64,000 bases of DNA from Reinekea marinisedimentorum (GCF_004341165.1 NZ_SLZR01000008.1:1-64000), one strand, 5' to 3'. Counted from the stretch's first letter, positions 21,616 to 31,297 are shown. Numbers and translations: made by a program. Notes: a model not told the origin generated them from the letters alone.

Positions 21616-22893
21616 ATGAAACAACCCCATGCAAATTCTTATTATGCCGACAGTGCAAACATCGAGTTTAACTTTCCGGAGTTGCAGGGTGAGCAACAGG
21701 CCGATGTTTGTGTCATCGGTTCGGGTATTACCGGTGCGTCGGCAGCTCTGGAATTAGCAAAACGGGGCTATAAAGTTATTGTTCTGGAAGCGCAGCGAGT
21801 GGGCTGGGGCGCTTCCGGGCGCAGTGGTGGTCAGGCGATTTTTGGTTGGGGGGCGGATCAGTACACCCTGGAAAAACTGGTTAATAAAGACGACGCAAAA
21901 AAGCTTTGGGATTTGTCGGTTGAAAGCCTGGACGTAACAAAAGGCTTTATTAAAGATTACAACATTGATTGTGACTGGCGCGACGGCATGGTTCACCTGG
22001 GCTTAAAGGACCGGCACGACCGCGAGCTGAAAGAATGGTATGAAGACATGACAAATGTCTACGGTTATCAGTCTCTGGAATTGTGGGATAAAAACAAGGT
22101 GCGTGAAAACATCGATAGCGATCGCTACAGTTCCGGCCTGTTTGATTCCAACAGCGGCCACTTGCACCCGCTTAACTATACACTCGGCCTGGTGAAGGCC
22201 GCAAAAGATCTCGGTGCAGAATTTTATGAAGGCAGTGAAGTCAACAATATCAAATACCAAGACCCGGCCGTGGTGGAAACAGAGCGGGGCTCGGTGAAGG
22301 CCAGCCATGTCGTGTTGGCCGGCAATGCCTATATGAAAGGTGTGAACTGGGGGCTCGAAAGCCGGGTGATGCCGGTGGGAACCTATGTTTGTGCAACCGA
22401 GCCCTTAGGAAAAGAGCGCGCATTAAAGCTGCTTAAAAATCACATATCTGCCTGCGACATAAATTTTGTTTTGGATTACTTCCGGTGCTCCGGCGACTAT
22501 CGCATGTTGTTTGGTGGCAAGGTCAGTTACTCCGGCATTGAGCCGCGACACCTTGCCGAGTCGATGCGCAAAAGCATGCTGAAGGTGTTCCCGCAATTAG
22601 CCGATGTGAAAATTGAATCGGCCTGGGGCGGCAATGTCGCCGTGACCATTAATCGCGGACCACACTTTGGCCGGCTGAAAGATAATATCTTTTATGCCCA
22701 GGGCTTTTCCGGGCATGGCATCGCCGCTGCCGGCCTTGCCGGTAAACTGATGGCCGAGGCGGTATCAGAAACCGCCGAGCGGCTCGATGTTTTTGAAAAA
22801 ATTAAACACCTGCCGTTCGATGGCGGCAAACTGTTCCGAACGCCTGCCATGGTGTTGGGTATGGCCTACTATCGCTTGCGTGACTACATGTAA
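21616..22893 (+). CDS. puuB: PuuB-like gamma-glutamylputrescine oxidase (FAD-dependent)
   Basis: The 425-residue DAO-family flavoprotein has the N-terminal dinucleotide fold VIGSGITGASAALELAKRG near residues 34-52, then GWGASGRSGGQAIFGWG. The C-terminal GFSGHGIAAAGLAGKLMAEA block closes the FAD site. PuuB oxidises gamma-glutamylputrescine to gamma-glutamyl-aminobutyraldehyde. It follows puuA by 55 bases, with AAGGAAA before the ATG. The agmatine deiminase begins on the very next base after its stop codon. Confidence 0.92.
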   Translation: MKQPHANSYYADSANIEFNFPELQGEQQADVCVIGSGITGASAALELAKRGYKVIVLEAQRVGWGASGRSGGQAIFGWGADQYTLEKLVNKDDAKKLWDLSVESLDVTKGFIKDYNIDCDWRDGMVHLGLKDRHDRELKEWYEDMTNVYGYQSLELWDKNKVRENIDSDRYSSGLFDSNSGHLHPLNYTLGLVKAAKDLGAEFYEGSEVNNIKYQDPAVVETERGSVKASHVVLAGNAYMKGVNWGLESRVMPVGTYVCATEPLGKERALKLLKNHISACDINFVLDYFRCSGDYRMLFGGKVSYSGIEPRHLAESMRKSMLKVFPQLADVKIESAWGGNVAVTINRGPHFGRLKDNIFYAQGFSGHGIAAAGLAGKLMAEAVSETAERLDVFEKIKHLPFDGGKLFRTPAMVLGMAYYRLRDYM

Positions 22894-23997
22894 ATGACTC
22901 ATCGAATAGACAGCCTGCCTATCCAGGATGGCTTTTACATGCCGGCTGAGCATCAGCCTCAATCAGAGGTTTGGATGGCATGGCCAATAAGGCCGGATAA
23001 CTGGCGATTAGGTGCAGCGCCAACACAGCGCGTTTTCGCGGCCGTTGCGAGCGCTATCTCCGAGGTTACGCCGGTGGTTATGATTGTCCAGCCTTCCCAC
23101 TACGAAGCCGCACGGGAGCAGCTTCCGGAGCGCATTAAGGTGCTCTCAATACCTTATGATGACAGCTGGATGCGTGATATCGGTGCCACCTATTTATTAA
23201 GCCCGGAGGGTCAGCGTCGCGGTATCTCCTGGCAGTTCAATGCTTGGGGTGGCGAGGTGGACGGGCTGTACCCACAGTGGGAGCGTGACAGTCGGGTTGC
23301 TGAGCAAATGTTAAGCCTGACCGGGGATGATTTTTATATCGCGCCTTTTGTACTGGAAGGCGGTTCAATCCATTGCGATGGTGAGGGAACGCTTTACACC
23401 ACGGAAGAGTGCCTGCTGCACCCCGGACGAAATTCAGAACTTGGTAAGTCAGATATTGAAGCGCTGCTGAGAATTTATCTGAACATCGAAAAGGTTATTT
23501 GGTTACCCGCGGGCCTTTATGAAGATGAAACCAATGGCCACATAGATAATATTCTTCATGTCGCAGGGCCGGGTGAGGTCTTGTTGACCTGGTGCGATGA
23601 TCCGGCTGATCCTCAATACCAGATAAGCCGCCTTGCATACGATGTGCTAACAACTGAAACCGACGCCAAAGGCCGGCCAATTGTGGTTCACAAGCTGCCC
23701 ATGCCCGGGCCGCTTTACATTACCGAAGAAGAAGCCCGCGGCATTAAACACAGCTCGATGATGGATCGGCAGCCGGGTACAAGGCTTGCGGCATCCTACG
23801 CGAATTTTTTGATTACCAATGGCCGCGTTATCTTCCCCCTGCTTGATGAACGCCATGATCAGCAGGCGCGTGCGGTATTGCAGCGGGTGTTTTCCGGTTA
23901 CGAAATCATCGGTATTGAGGCGCGGGAAGTGTTGCTTGGCGGTGGCAATATTCACTGCATTACGCAGCAGGTGCCCAGAGGCTCTGCCGCACCCTGA
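22894..23997 (+). CDS. aguA: Agmatine deiminase
   Basis: The 367-residue guanidine-modifying enzyme has the landmarks WMAWPIRPDNWR, SWMRDIGATYLL, EGGSIHCDGEGT, the His-containing ETNGHIDNILH block, and the catalytic cysteine in GGGNIHCITQQ near the C-terminus. AguA converts agmatine to N-carbamoylputrescine plus ammonia. Its ATG directly follows the puuB stop with no gap, so it is probably translated by coupling. The usual partner AguB, which finishes the conversion to putrescine, is not in this window. Placement implies that agmatine is channelled into the putrescine pathway encoded here. Confidence 0.93.
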   Translation: MTHRIDSLPIQDGFYMPAEHQPQSEVWMAWPIRPDNWRLGAAPTQRVFAAVASAISEVTPVVMIVQPSHYEAAREQLPERIKVLSIPYDDSWMRDIGATYLLSPEGQRRGISWQFNAWGGEVDGLYPQWERDSRVAEQMLSLTGDDFYIAPFVLEGGSIHCDGEGTLYTTEECLLHPGRNSELGKSDIEALLRIYLNIEKVIWLPAGLYEDETNGHIDNILHVAGPGEVLLTWCDDPADPQYQISRLAYDVLTTETDAKGRPIVVHKLPMPGPLYITEEEARGIKHSSMMDRQPGTRLAASYANFLITNGRVIFPLLDERHDQQARAVLQRVFSGYEIIGIEAREVLLGGGNIHCITQQVPRGSAAP

Positions 23998-24020
23998 GTG
24001 GTGTAGCTTTTGAATGTATG

Positions 24021-24041
24021 AGGGCTGTGCGTCGCAGCCCT
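24021..24041. terminator. Weak hairpin between convergent genes
   Basis: AGGGCTG (24021-24027) pairs with CAGCCCT (24035-24041) across a 7-base loop, between the ends of aguA and the convergent amidotransferase gene. There is no T-run on either side, so a terminator function is only suggested by position. Confidence 0.4.
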
Positions 24042-24082
24042 AAGTTGAATTCAAAAGCTTGGCAGCAGTGCGGTCTTTATTC

Positions 24083-24799
24083 TTATTGCGCTGGGTTGCG
24101 GTTGATCTGCAGGAAATTGGCTATCCATTTCATCACGGTATTTGAGTCCGCAGGGTCCTGCAGGCTTGTCATCGCTTTATGATAGTGCGCTTCACCCAAC
24201 ACCGTGTGTCTGGCCTCAATGAGACGTTGCACAAACTCCGGCGAAAATTCCGGGTGCCCCTGTACTGTTAGAATGTGCGCGTCTTTAGCGAACATAAAGT
24301 ACGGACAGAAATCACTGGCGGCCAGCAGGTTAACCTCAGCCGGAAGCTGGACGACCTGATCTTGGTGGCTGACCAGCAAGTTGAGGTTTTTTTGCTTCGG
24401 GGTCATCCATTCAGGCGTTGCTTCAATCTGGTTATAGCTCATGCCGATACCCCAGCCCCTGGATGATTTTTCAACCGTACCGCCCAAGGCAATGCTGATA
24501 ATCTGATGGCCAAAACAAATGCCAACGAGCGGCTTCTTTATTTCATCCAGTTGACGGATCCAGCTCGCCAGGTTGTGTATCCACGGCTCGTCCGCATAGG
24601 CATCATGAACGCTGCCGGTGATGATGTATCCGTCGCATTCGTCCGGGTTGGCGGGTAATGTCATATCCAGTGCGCTGTATAGGCTGTACGCAAAATCCCC
24701 ATGGGGTGACAGCGTGGCTTTGATCATGTCGGCATATTCGCCGAACTCTGGCACCAGCTTCGGGTTAACCAGCCCGCAAACAATAATTCCTATCTTCAT
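24083..24799 (-). CDS. Class I glutamine amidotransferase-like hydrolase, probable gamma-glutamyl hydrolase
   Basis: The 238-residue product has the class I glutamine amidotransferase triad: nucleophile cysteine in VGICFGHQI and His-Glu in VQGHPEFSPE. It is a stand-alone domain related to GMP-synthase amidotransferase-like proteins, not the PuuD/peptidase C26 form usually found in puu or spu loci. No PuuD homologue is visible here, so it is inferred to remove the glutamyl group from gamma-glutamyl-GABA. It is divergent from the puuC-type dehydrogenase. Alternatives are hydrolysis of another gamma-glutamyl amide. Confidence 0.75.
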   Translation of the reverse strand: MKIGIIVCGLVNPKLVPEFGEYADMIKATLSPHGDFAYSLYSALDMTLPANPDECDGYIITGSVHDAYADEPWIHNLASWIRQLDEIKKPLVGICFGHQIISIALGGTVEKSSRGWGIGMSYNQIEATPEWMTPKQKNLNLLVSHQDQVVQLPAEVNLLAASDFCPYFMFAKDAHILTVQGHPEFSPEFVQRLIEARHTVLGEAHYHKAMTSLQDPADSNTVMKWIANFLQINRNPAQ

Positions 24800-24910
24800 T
24801 TTTATTCCTGCAGTGACGTTCTGATGAAGGTTTTCTGTGACAGCGTGCCCGAACTTTTGTTCAGCTATACTTTACAAGCTTGGCTTTTTTAAGGTAAATA
24901 TGTGCCAAAC

Positions 24911-24930
24911 ATACAAATAATAATTAACGC
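24911..24930 (+). promoter_or_regulatory. Candidate polyamine-regulon operator, copy C
   Basis: The element ATACAAATAATAATTAAC lies in the divergent region between the amidotransferase gene and puuC, about 75-90 bases before the puuC ATG. It shares a 12-base exact core with the 20061-20072 copy (opposite strand) and the ATACAAATA start with the 12331 copy. Confidence 0.4.
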
Positions 24931-25001
24931 TTGCAAGTGCGCAACCCTTTCGTGAATGTGTGCTGATCGTAACATCAGCCAGGCTGAAACTGAGAGAGAG
25001 T

Positions 25002-26489
25002 ATGGAAAATAGTAATTGGATAGCGCAGGCAGATTCTTTGCAATATTCGACAGGTGCGTTCATCAACGGAGAGTTGACGGAGGCAAAAAGCGGGGCAACT
25101 TTCCCCTGTGTTAATCCGGCCAACGGAAAGCTGCTGGGCAATGTTGCCCGCTGTGATCAGGCGGATGTTGATCTGGCGGTGCGGGTTGCCCGCCGTGTTT
25201 TTGACTCGGGGGTCTGGTCAGCATTAGCGCCAACGCAGAGGAAGGCGGCCTTACAAAAATATGCAGCGCTCATAGAAAAAAATACTGAAAAGCTGGCGAT
25301 GCTTGAAACCATCGACGCCGGCAAACCCATTGCCGATACGCTCGGTTATGACGCCCCTGCAACCGCTCGTTGCATCGCCTGGAATGCTGAAGCCATTGAT
25401 AAACTTTATGATGAAGTTGCACCGGTCTCACAGGATTCCCTGGCGCTGGTGACGCGTGAACCTTTGGGTGTGGTTGCGGCCATTGTGCCGTGGAATTTCC
25501 CGGCGGTGATGATGTCCTGGAAGCTCGGCCCGGCGCTGGCGGCCGGTAACTCGGTGATCGTTAAGCCGTCTGAAAAAAGCCCGCTCTCGGCGATCTTTCT
25601 GGCAGAGCTGGCGCATGAGTCTGGTATACCAGCGGGTGTGTTTCAGGTGCTGCCCGGCTTTGGTCATGAAGCGGGGCAGGCGCTGGCATTGCATCAGGAT
25701 GTAGACTGCATCACCTTCACCGGTTCTACTGCCGTGGGTAAGAAGCTGCTCACCTTTGCCGGTGAATCGAACATGAAGCGCGCCTTTATGGAATGTGGCG
25801 GAAAGAGCCCGCACATCATTTTCAGCGATGTTAAGGATATTGATAAGGCCGTGAACACAGCCGCTGCAGCCATCTGTTATAACCAGGGTGAGGTTTGTAC
25901 GGCCGGCTCGCGCTTGTTGGTTCAGCGCGATATCTATGAACAGGTTATTGAGAAGCTCCTGGTGGCGATTAAAACCTGGCAGCCCGGTAACCCATTGGAG
26001 CCTTCGACCAATGTCGGTGCCATCATTGATCAGCAACAGCTCGACCGTATTCTGGACTATATCAACATCGGGCAGGCTGAAGGTGCCACCTTGCTCTGCG
26101 GGGGGCAGCAGGTGCTTACCGAAACAGGTGGTTTGTATGTTGAGCCCTGTGTGTTTACCGATGTCACGCCCGGCATGAGAATTTTTAAAGAGGAAATCTT
26201 TGGTTCGGTTCTGGCCGTGACGGTTTTCGATACCCTTGAAGAGGCGATTACACTGGCGAATGATAGTGAGTATGGCTTGGCCGCCGGTGTGTGGACCCGC
26301 GATATCTCAACAGCGGTGCGGTGCTCCAGAGCCCTGCGCGCTGGCACCGTATTTGTGAACAACTGGGATGGCGGCGATATGACCATGCCATTTGGTGGCT
26401 ACAAACAGAGTGGTAATGGCCGGGATAAATCGCTGCACGCCATCGAAAAATACACCGAGATGAAATCAACCTGGATAGAGCTGGATTAA
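25002..26489 (+). CDS. puuC: PuuC-like gamma-glutamyl-aminobutyraldehyde dehydrogenase
   Basis: The frame opens at 24960, but ATG 25002 (MENSNWIAQADSL) follows GAGAGAG and fits the family start, giving 495 residues. Aldehyde dehydrogenase landmarks are the VPWNFPAVMMSWK cofactor region, ITFTGSTAVGKK, glutamate in MECGGKSPHI, and catalytic cysteine 299 in NQGEVCTAGSR. PuuC oxidises gamma-glutamyl-GABA aldehyde, the product of PuuB, using NAD(P). It can probably also accept 4-aminobutanal made by SpuC. The location in the locus supports this; related dehydrogenases have broad substrate ranges. Confidence 0.9.
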   Translation: MENSNWIAQADSLQYSTGAFINGELTEAKSGATFPCVNPANGKLLGNVARCDQADVDLAVRVARRVFDSGVWSALAPTQRKAALQKYAALIEKNTEKLAMLETIDAGKPIADTLGYDAPATARCIAWNAEAIDKLYDEVAPVSQDSLALVTREPLGVVAAIVPWNFPAVMMSWKLGPALAAGNSVIVKPSEKSPLSAIFLAELAHESGIPAGVFQVLPGFGHEAGQALALHQDVDCITFTGSTAVGKKLLTFAGESNMKRAFMECGGKSPHIIFSDVKDIDKAVNTAAAAICYNQGEVCTAGSRLLVQRDIYEQVIEKLLVAIKTWQPGNPLEPSTNVGAIIDQQQLDRILDYINIGQAEGATLLCGGQQVLTETGGLYVEPCVFTDVTPGMRIFKEEIFGSVLAVTVFDTLEEAITLANDSEYGLAAGVWTRDISTAVRCSRALRAGTVFVNNWDGGDMTMPFGGYKQSGNGRDKSLHAIEKYTEMKSTWIELD

Positions 26490-26544
26490 GACCAGTAACG
26501 AGGCCGTGAGATAGCCGCCTATTTTTGGCGATTGAGTGACCACA

Positions 26545-27207
26545 ATGAATGACGCCAGCCCACAACAAGCCCAGCTGATAAATCAGGTTTTCAGCCGCTT
26601 AGAGACGCACTACGGTCGTTATGGCTGGTGGCACCTGGAAGAGCCTTACGAGGTGATGGTGGGGGCCATTCTTGTGCAAAATACCAGCTGGAAGAATGTC
26701 GAAAAGGCGCTGGCAAATCTGGCTGAGCATTTTAATCCGCATGCCATTGCGCAGATGCCGGTGGCAGATTTGGCGGAGCTGATCCGGCCGAGCGGCTATT
26801 ACAACCAGAAGGCCCTAAAGCTGAAGGCTATCACCAGCTGGTTTGCCCATTACCGCTACAGCATCCAGCAGGTGCGGCAGGTTGATCAGCAAACCCTGCG
26901 TCAGCAGCTGCTGTCGGTAAAGGGGGTTGGTAATGAAACCGCCGACGCGATACTGGTGTACGCCATTCGAAAGCCATCCTTTGTTATAGATGCCTACACG
27001 CGGAGAATTTTTACCCGTAATGGGCTGGCGGTACCGGCCAGTTACGATAAGTTTCAGGCTCTGCTGGAAAGTGTCATTCCACAGGATAACGATACCTACG
27101 CCTACTATCACGGGCTCATGGTGGATCATGCGCAGCAGTTCTGTCATAAAACCCCCAAGTGCAGTGGTTGCCCGCTGGCGCAGGATTGTTTAGGGGTTAC
27201 TGGCTGA
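26545..27207 (+). CDS. Endonuclease III-like DNA glycosylase (COG2231/MagIII type)
   Basis: The ATG at 26545 is chosen over the GTG at 26536. The product (220 residues) has the helix-hairpin-helix LSVKGVGNETADAILVYAIR, the catalytic aspartate in FVIDAYTRRIF and a C-terminal four-cysteine iron-sulfur loop (C-x5-C-x2-C-x5-C). The VMVGAILVQNTSWKNVEKAL block is typical of COG2231, which includes the 3-methyladenine glycosylase MagIII. At the place of the catalytic lysine of Nth there is an Asn-Glu pair, so this is probably a monofunctional glycosylase, not a lyase. It removes damaged bases, perhaps alkylated purines. Confidence 0.8.
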   Translation: MNDASPQQAQLINQVFSRLETHYGRYGWWHLEEPYEVMVGAILVQNTSWKNVEKALANLAEHFNPHAIAQMPVADLAELIRPSGYYNQKALKLKAITSWFAHYRYSIQQVRQVDQQTLRQQLLSVKGVGNETADAILVYAIRKPSFVIDAYTRRIFTRNGLAVPASYDKFQALLESVIPQDNDTYAYYHGLMVDHAQQFCHKTPKCSGCPLAQDCLGVTG

Positions 27208-27263
27208 ATCGTTTGTCGGCTCTGGCCGCTATTTCAGACCGGACGTTTTGTGAATCGAAAAAA

Positions 27264-27283
27264 AAAGCGCCACAGGGCGCTTT
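27264..27283. terminator. Bidirectional intrinsic terminator
   Basis: The AAAGCGCC / GGCGCTTT stem with a short loop is preceded by a run of A and followed by TTTCTT. It lies between the convergent glycosylase gene and deoB and can end both transcripts. Confidence 0.8.
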
Positions 27284-27313
27284 CTTCATTTCAGAGACCG
27301 CGAGCCAGGTCGC

Positions 27314-28531
27314 TTAGCTTTTCAGTTCAGCTAAAAAGCTGGTGCCGTAATCCATCGCTTCCAGACCGAAATAGTCGGCAATCGTTTGCCCGATATCGGC
27401 AAAGGTCTCGCGCTGAGCCAGATTAACCGGCTTGGCATTTTTACCATAAACGATCACCGGGATGTGCTCGCGGGTATGGTCGGTGCCATGCCAGCTCGGG
27501 TCGCAGCCGTGGTCAGCGGTGAAGATCACCAGATCGTCGTCGGCAACGGTTTCCAGCAATTCCGGAATGCGGCTGTCGAAGTATTCCAGTGCTTCGGCGT
27601 AGCCTTTTATGTCGCGGCGGTGGCCGTAGCTGGAGTCGAAATCCACAAAGTTGGTGAACACAATGGAGCGGTCTTCCGCGCCCTTGATGACATCCAGTGT
27701 TTTATCGAACAGCGCTTCCAGGCCAGTCGCCTTGTGCTTTTCGGTTATGCCGGTGTTGGCGTAAATATCGGCGATCTTGCCAATAGAGATGACACTGCCA
27801 TCGGCTTCTTCCAGCTTCTGCAACACCGTTTTTGCCGGTGGCTGCACGGCCAGGTCGCTGCGGTTGCCGGTACGTTCAAAGCTTTCTGCATCGGCACCGA
27901 TGAACGGACGGGCAATCACCCGGCCAATGTTGTATTCATTCACCAGTTCGCGGGCAACGCGGCACAACTCGTACAGTCGTTCCAGGCCAAAGGTTTCTTC
28001 ATGGCAGGCAATCTGGAACACACTGTCGGCACTGGTGTAGACAATCGGCTTACCGGTGCGCATGTGTTCTTCGCCCAGACGCTTCAGAATTTCTGTGCCG
28101 GAGGCATGGCAGTTACCCAGAATGCCCGGTACGCCGGTGCGTTCGATAAAGGCGTTCAGCAGCGATTCCGGGAATGAGTTTTCCAGTTGATCAAAGTAGC
28201 CCCAATCAAACAGAACCGGGACACCGGCAATTTCCCAGTGGCCGCTCGGCGTGTCTTTACCGCTGGAAAGCTCTTTGGCGTAACCGTAGCTGCCAATCGG
28301 GCTGTCGCATTGCGCCATGCCGGCCGGGGTTTCACCCTGGCTGCTTTCGGTCGCGGCGTTGACCAGGCCCAGTTTGGTCATGTTAGGTAATGACAATGGC
28401 TGGCCGCGGTCCTCAACGCACCACTTGGCAATGCTGCCCAGCGTGTTAGAACCGGCGTCGCCAAACTTCTCGGCATCGGCACTGGCGCCAATACCGAAGG
28501 AATCCAATACGCAAATATGTACTCTCTTCAT
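27314..28531 (-). CDS. deoB: Phosphopentomutase
   Basis: The frame extends to 28687 inside deoA, but the family start is at ATG 28531 ([20 protein letters not shown]), giving 405 residues, the usual length. Metal-site motifs of the alkaline phosphatase fold are LDSFGIG at the start, [10 protein letters not shown] in the middle and [20 protein letters not shown] near the C-terminus. It interconverts (deoxy)ribose-1- and -5-phosphate, linking nucleoside phosphorolysis to DeoC. It is last in deoC-deoA-deoB, 19 bases after deoA. Confidence 0.95.
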   Translation of the reverse strand: MKRVHICVLDSFGIGASADAEKFGDAGSNTLGSIAKWCVEDRGQPLSLPNMTKLGLVNAATESSQGETPAGMAQCDSPIGSYGYAKELSSGKDTPSGHWEIAGVPVLFDWGYFDQLENSFPESLLNAFIERTGVPGILGNCHASGTEILKRLGEEHMRTGKPIVYTSADSVFQIACHEETFGLERLYELCRVARELVNEYNIGRVIARPFIGADAESFERTGNRSDLAVQPPAKTVLQKLEEADGSVISIGKIADIYANTGITEKHKATGLEALFDKTLDVIKGAEDRSIVFTNFVDFDSSYGHRRDIKGYAEALEYFDSRIPELLETVADDDLVIFTADHGCDPSWHGTDHTREHIPVIVYGKNAKPVNLAQRETFADIGQTIADYFGLEAMDYGTSFLAELKS

Positions 28532-28550
28532 TTTTATAACCTGCCTTCTG

Positions 28551-29867
28551 TTAGGCGCTGATGGTTTCAAAAACCGGAACCAGTGATTCGCAAGGGCTGT
28601 CGCTAATGACAATGGCCTCGCGCAGCATCTGCTCAACCTGATCGAATTGCGCCTGATCTTGGACATGCACATAGAGCAGGGGTTCACCGGCTTTGATTGC
28701 TTCGCCCGGTTTTACAATTTTATCCAAACCGACAGCGTGATCGATTTTCTGATCTGCCCGTGAGCGGCCTCCGCCCAGTTTGACCACGGCAACGCCCAGT
28801 TCACGGGTCTTCATCTCTTTGATGAAGCCAGTTTGCTCGGAATTCAATGGCAACACCAACGGAGCTTTTGGAAGATAATCATCCATTTTTTCGATGAAGT
28901 CGGCCGGGCCGCCCAAGGCGGTGACCATGTCGGCAAATTTCTTCAGGGCAGAACCATCATCCAGCGCTGCCTGCAGTTTTTCGCGCGCCGCGTCCAGGTT
29001 GTCGGCCAGCTTGGCAGAAACCACCATTTCAGCGCACAGCGCCATGGTCACTTCATGCAGGGCTGCGTCACGGTATTCACCGCTCAGGTATTTAACGGCT
29101 TCGCGCACCTCAACGGCATTACCGGCAGAACGCGCCAGAACCTGATCCATATTGGTGATCAGTGCCGTGGTCTGCGTGCCGGCACCATTCGCCACCTTAA
29201 CGATGCTTTCGGCCAGGGCCTTACTTTCTGCGTAGGTGGGCATAAAGGCACCGTCACCGGCTTTCACGTCCATGACCAGCGCATCCAGGCCTGCGGCCAG
29301 TTTTTTGGACAGGATTGACGCGGTGATCAGATCGATGCTTTCCACTGTCGCGGTAACATCGCGGATGCCGTAGAAGCGTTTATCCGCCGGCGCCAGGTTG
29401 CCGGTTTGACCGATAATGGCCACACCCACCTCTTTAACGATTTCTTTAAAGCGTTCCGGGCTTGGGTAGGGGTCGTAACCGGGAATACTTTCAAACTTAT
29501 CCAGCGTACCGCCGGTATGACCCAGGCCACGGCCGGAGATCATCGGTACATAGCCACCACAGGCGGCCACCATTGGGCCAAGCATCAGCGAAACAACATC
29601 ACCGACGCCGCCGGTAGAGTGCTTATCAACGATCGGACCGTCCAGATCATCCCAGTTAAGCACGGTACCGGAGTCGCGCATGGCCAGCGTCAGGTGTACA
29701 CGCTCTTCAATGGTCAGGCCTTTAAAGTAGATGGCCATAGCGAAGGCACCGATCTGCCCTTCAGTAACATATTCATCGCGAATGCCTGCGACAAACCATT
29801 CAATTTCAGATTGGCTCAGTAGCCCGCCGTTACGTTTTTTACGAATAATTTCCTGCGGTAGATACAT
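28551..29867 (-). CDS. deoA: Thymidine phosphorylase
   Basis: The 438-residue product matches DeoA length and has the signature [20 protein letters not shown], phosphate-binding [13 protein letters not shown], and [11 protein letters not shown]. It splits thymidine (or deoxyuridine) with phosphate into the base and deoxyribose-1-phosphate, which DeoB and DeoC then convert. It sits 19 bases after deoC on the same strand. Confidence 0.96.
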   Translation of the reverse strand: MYLPQEIIRKKRNGGLLSQSEIEWFVAGIRDEYVTEGQIGAFAMAIYFKGLTIEERVHLTLAMRDSGTVLNWDDLDGPIVDKHSTGGVGDVVSLMLGPMVAACGGYVPMISGRGLGHTGGTLDKFESIPGYDPYPSPERFKEIVKEVGVAIIGQTGNLAPADKRFYGIRDVTATVESIDLITASILSKKLAAGLDALVMDVKAGDGAFMPTYAESKALAESIVKVANGAGTQTTALITNMDQVLARSAGNAVEVREAVKYLSGEYRDAALHEVTMALCAEMVVSAKLADNLDAAREKLQAALDDGSALKKFADMVTALGGPADFIEKMDDYLPKAPLVLPLNSEQTGFIKEMKTRELGVAVVKLGGGRSRADQKIDHAVGLDKIVKPGEAIKAGEPLLYVHVQDQAQFDQVEQMLREAIVISDSPCESLVPVFETISA

Positions 29868-29886
29868 GGTGTCTCCGAATATGGGC

Positions 29887-30660
29887 TTAGTAGCTGCCAG
29901 AAGTTGAAGAATCGCTGCCGTACCCTAAGGTGCTCAGCAGATTGCCCAGCAGGCTGCTGGCGCCAAAGCGGAAGTGCGCTTCGTTGACCCAGCTTTCGCC
30001 CATAATGTCTGCGGCAAGCTGAAGGTAGGTTTGTGCATCTTCAGCGTTACGTACACCGCCGGCGGCTTTAAAGCCAACGTCTTTTCCGCTGTCTTTGATC
30101 GCCTGAATCATAATTTTTGCGGCTTCAGGTGTGGCGTTAACCGGCACTTTACCGGTGCTGGTTTTAATAAAGTCTGCGCCTGCCTGAATGGAAATTTCCG
30201 AGGCCTGCTTAATCAGCTCAGCTGTTTTCAGCTCGCCGGATTCGATAATCACCTTCAGCTTAACTTCGTCACCGCAAGCCTGCTTGCACTGGCTAACCAG
30301 CTGCTGGCCAACCTCTGCATCGCCAGCCATCAGTGCTTTGTAAGGGAATACCACGTCGACCTCGTGTGCGCCTTCGGCAACCGCGGCGCGGGTTTCGGTA
30401 ACGGCAACGGCAACATCGGCATTGCCATGCGGGAAGTTGGTTACGGTGGCAACTTTGACATTGCTCAGGCCATTCTGGGCCAGCACCTTACGTGCAGTCG
30501 CAATAAAAGCCGGGTATACACAAACAGCGGCCGGGTTGCCGACGGGTGTATTTGCCTGCTGGCAAAGCTGGGTGATTACGGCGGTGGTATCGTCTTCGTT
30601 CAACGAAGTCAGATCCATCAGTTTCAGTGCCTGTTCGGCAACGGCTTTCAATTCAGTCAT
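29887..30660 (-). CDS. deoC: Deoxyribose-phosphate aldolase
   Basis: The 257-residue class I aldolase has the Schiff-base lysine motif [11 protein letters not shown] and the second conserved lysine in [14 protein letters not shown]. It cleaves deoxyribose-5-phosphate to glyceraldehyde-3-phosphate and acetaldehyde. It is first in the deoC-deoA-deoB operon, with a good sigma-70-type promoter about 35 bases upstream. No nucleoside transporter or DeoR/CytR gene is adjacent, so the regulator lies elsewhere. Confidence 0.95.
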   Translation of the reverse strand: MTELKAVAEQALKLMDLTSLNEDDTTAVITQLCQQANTPVGNPAAVCVYPAFIATARKVLAQNGLSNVKVATVTNFPHGNADVAVAVTETRAAVAEGAHEVDVVFPYKALMAGDAEVGQQLVSQCKQACGDEVKLKVIIESGELKTAELIKQASEISIQAGADFIKTSTGKVPVNATPEAAKIMIQAIKDSGKDVGFKAAGGVRNAEDAQTYLQLAADIMGESWVNEAHFRFGASSLLGNLLSTLGYGSDSSTSGSY

Positions 30661-30693
30661 TTACTTGTCCGGACGGTCAGATTTGGTGGGGGT

Positions 30694-30722
30694 ATTCTAG
30701 AATTAAAGCCGTGTTAACTCAA
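30694..30722 (-). promoter_or_regulatory. Predicted sigma-70 promoter of the deoCAB operon
   Basis: On the minus strand TTGAGT (30717-30722) is 17 bases from TAGAAT (30694-30699). The -35 hexamer overlaps the last bases of cheX. This gives the deo operon a start separate from cheX. Confidence 0.6.
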
Positions 30723-31183
30723 CGGCTCAGGTTCACTTCTATGTACATTTTACCCTGATCCAGCTCCAGCGGAAGGGTTAGCACCGGACCATTGCCGGGG
30801 TGGTTTATTTCATGGGGCTTGCCGGTGAGGATGGTTGGCCGTGTCAGGTCAAAATCGTATCCGCTGCTGGATAACCGCTGTTTGGCACCTCCGCAGACCA
30901 TGTTGGTGATCTCGCCGGCCAGATCGAGTGCGGAATCGTCCAGTTCGCTGAGCTTCTCGCCCAGCATGCGCTCGTAAACGGCCAGCAATGCCTCCTTTTC
31001 AAAGGTGATCGCCAGGGTGCCCTTGTGGGCCGGGCCGGAAAGCGCAATGAAGCCGGTCACCTCTCCGTTCGCCTGATTGCCTTTTTTTAACGCTGGTTTA
31101 CCCACTCTTGACTCCATATTGGCCATGGTGCGGGTAACTTCCAGCGTGGCTTCCAGAAAGGGGTTAATGATGCCTACATCCAT
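30719..31183 (-). CDS. cheX: CheX-like CheY-phosphatase family protein
   Basis: The open frame runs back to a TTG at 31258, but the CheX family start (MDVGIINPFLEATLEV) is the ATG at 31183, giving 154 residues; no strong ribosome site is seen. The conserved phosphatase helix is present: ALDLAGEITNMVCGGAKQRL, holding the E..N pair that acts on phospho-receivers in CheX/CheC. No cheA, cheY or cheW gene is near, so its target is probably a receiver in the adjacent cluster, such as the products at 34522-35856 or 36891-37670. It is divergent from the degenerate kinase gene at 31298. Confidence 0.85.
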   Translation of the reverse strand: MDVGIINPFLEATLEVTRTMANMESRVGKPALKKGNQANGEVTGFIALSGPAHKGTLAITFEKEALLAVYERMLGEKLSELDDSALDLAGEITNMVCGGAKQRLSSSGYDFDLTRPTILTGKPHEINHPGNGPVLTLPLELDQGKMYIEVNLSR

Positions 31184-31297
31184 AAACAGTTCGAAAAAAG
31201 TAGTTAATGCTAAAGTTAGTTTATATCTGGCAAAATGCCGAGCCAATTCATTAATCAAGATTAAAAAAGAATTCTCAAAGGTTTAAGGAACTTTTCA

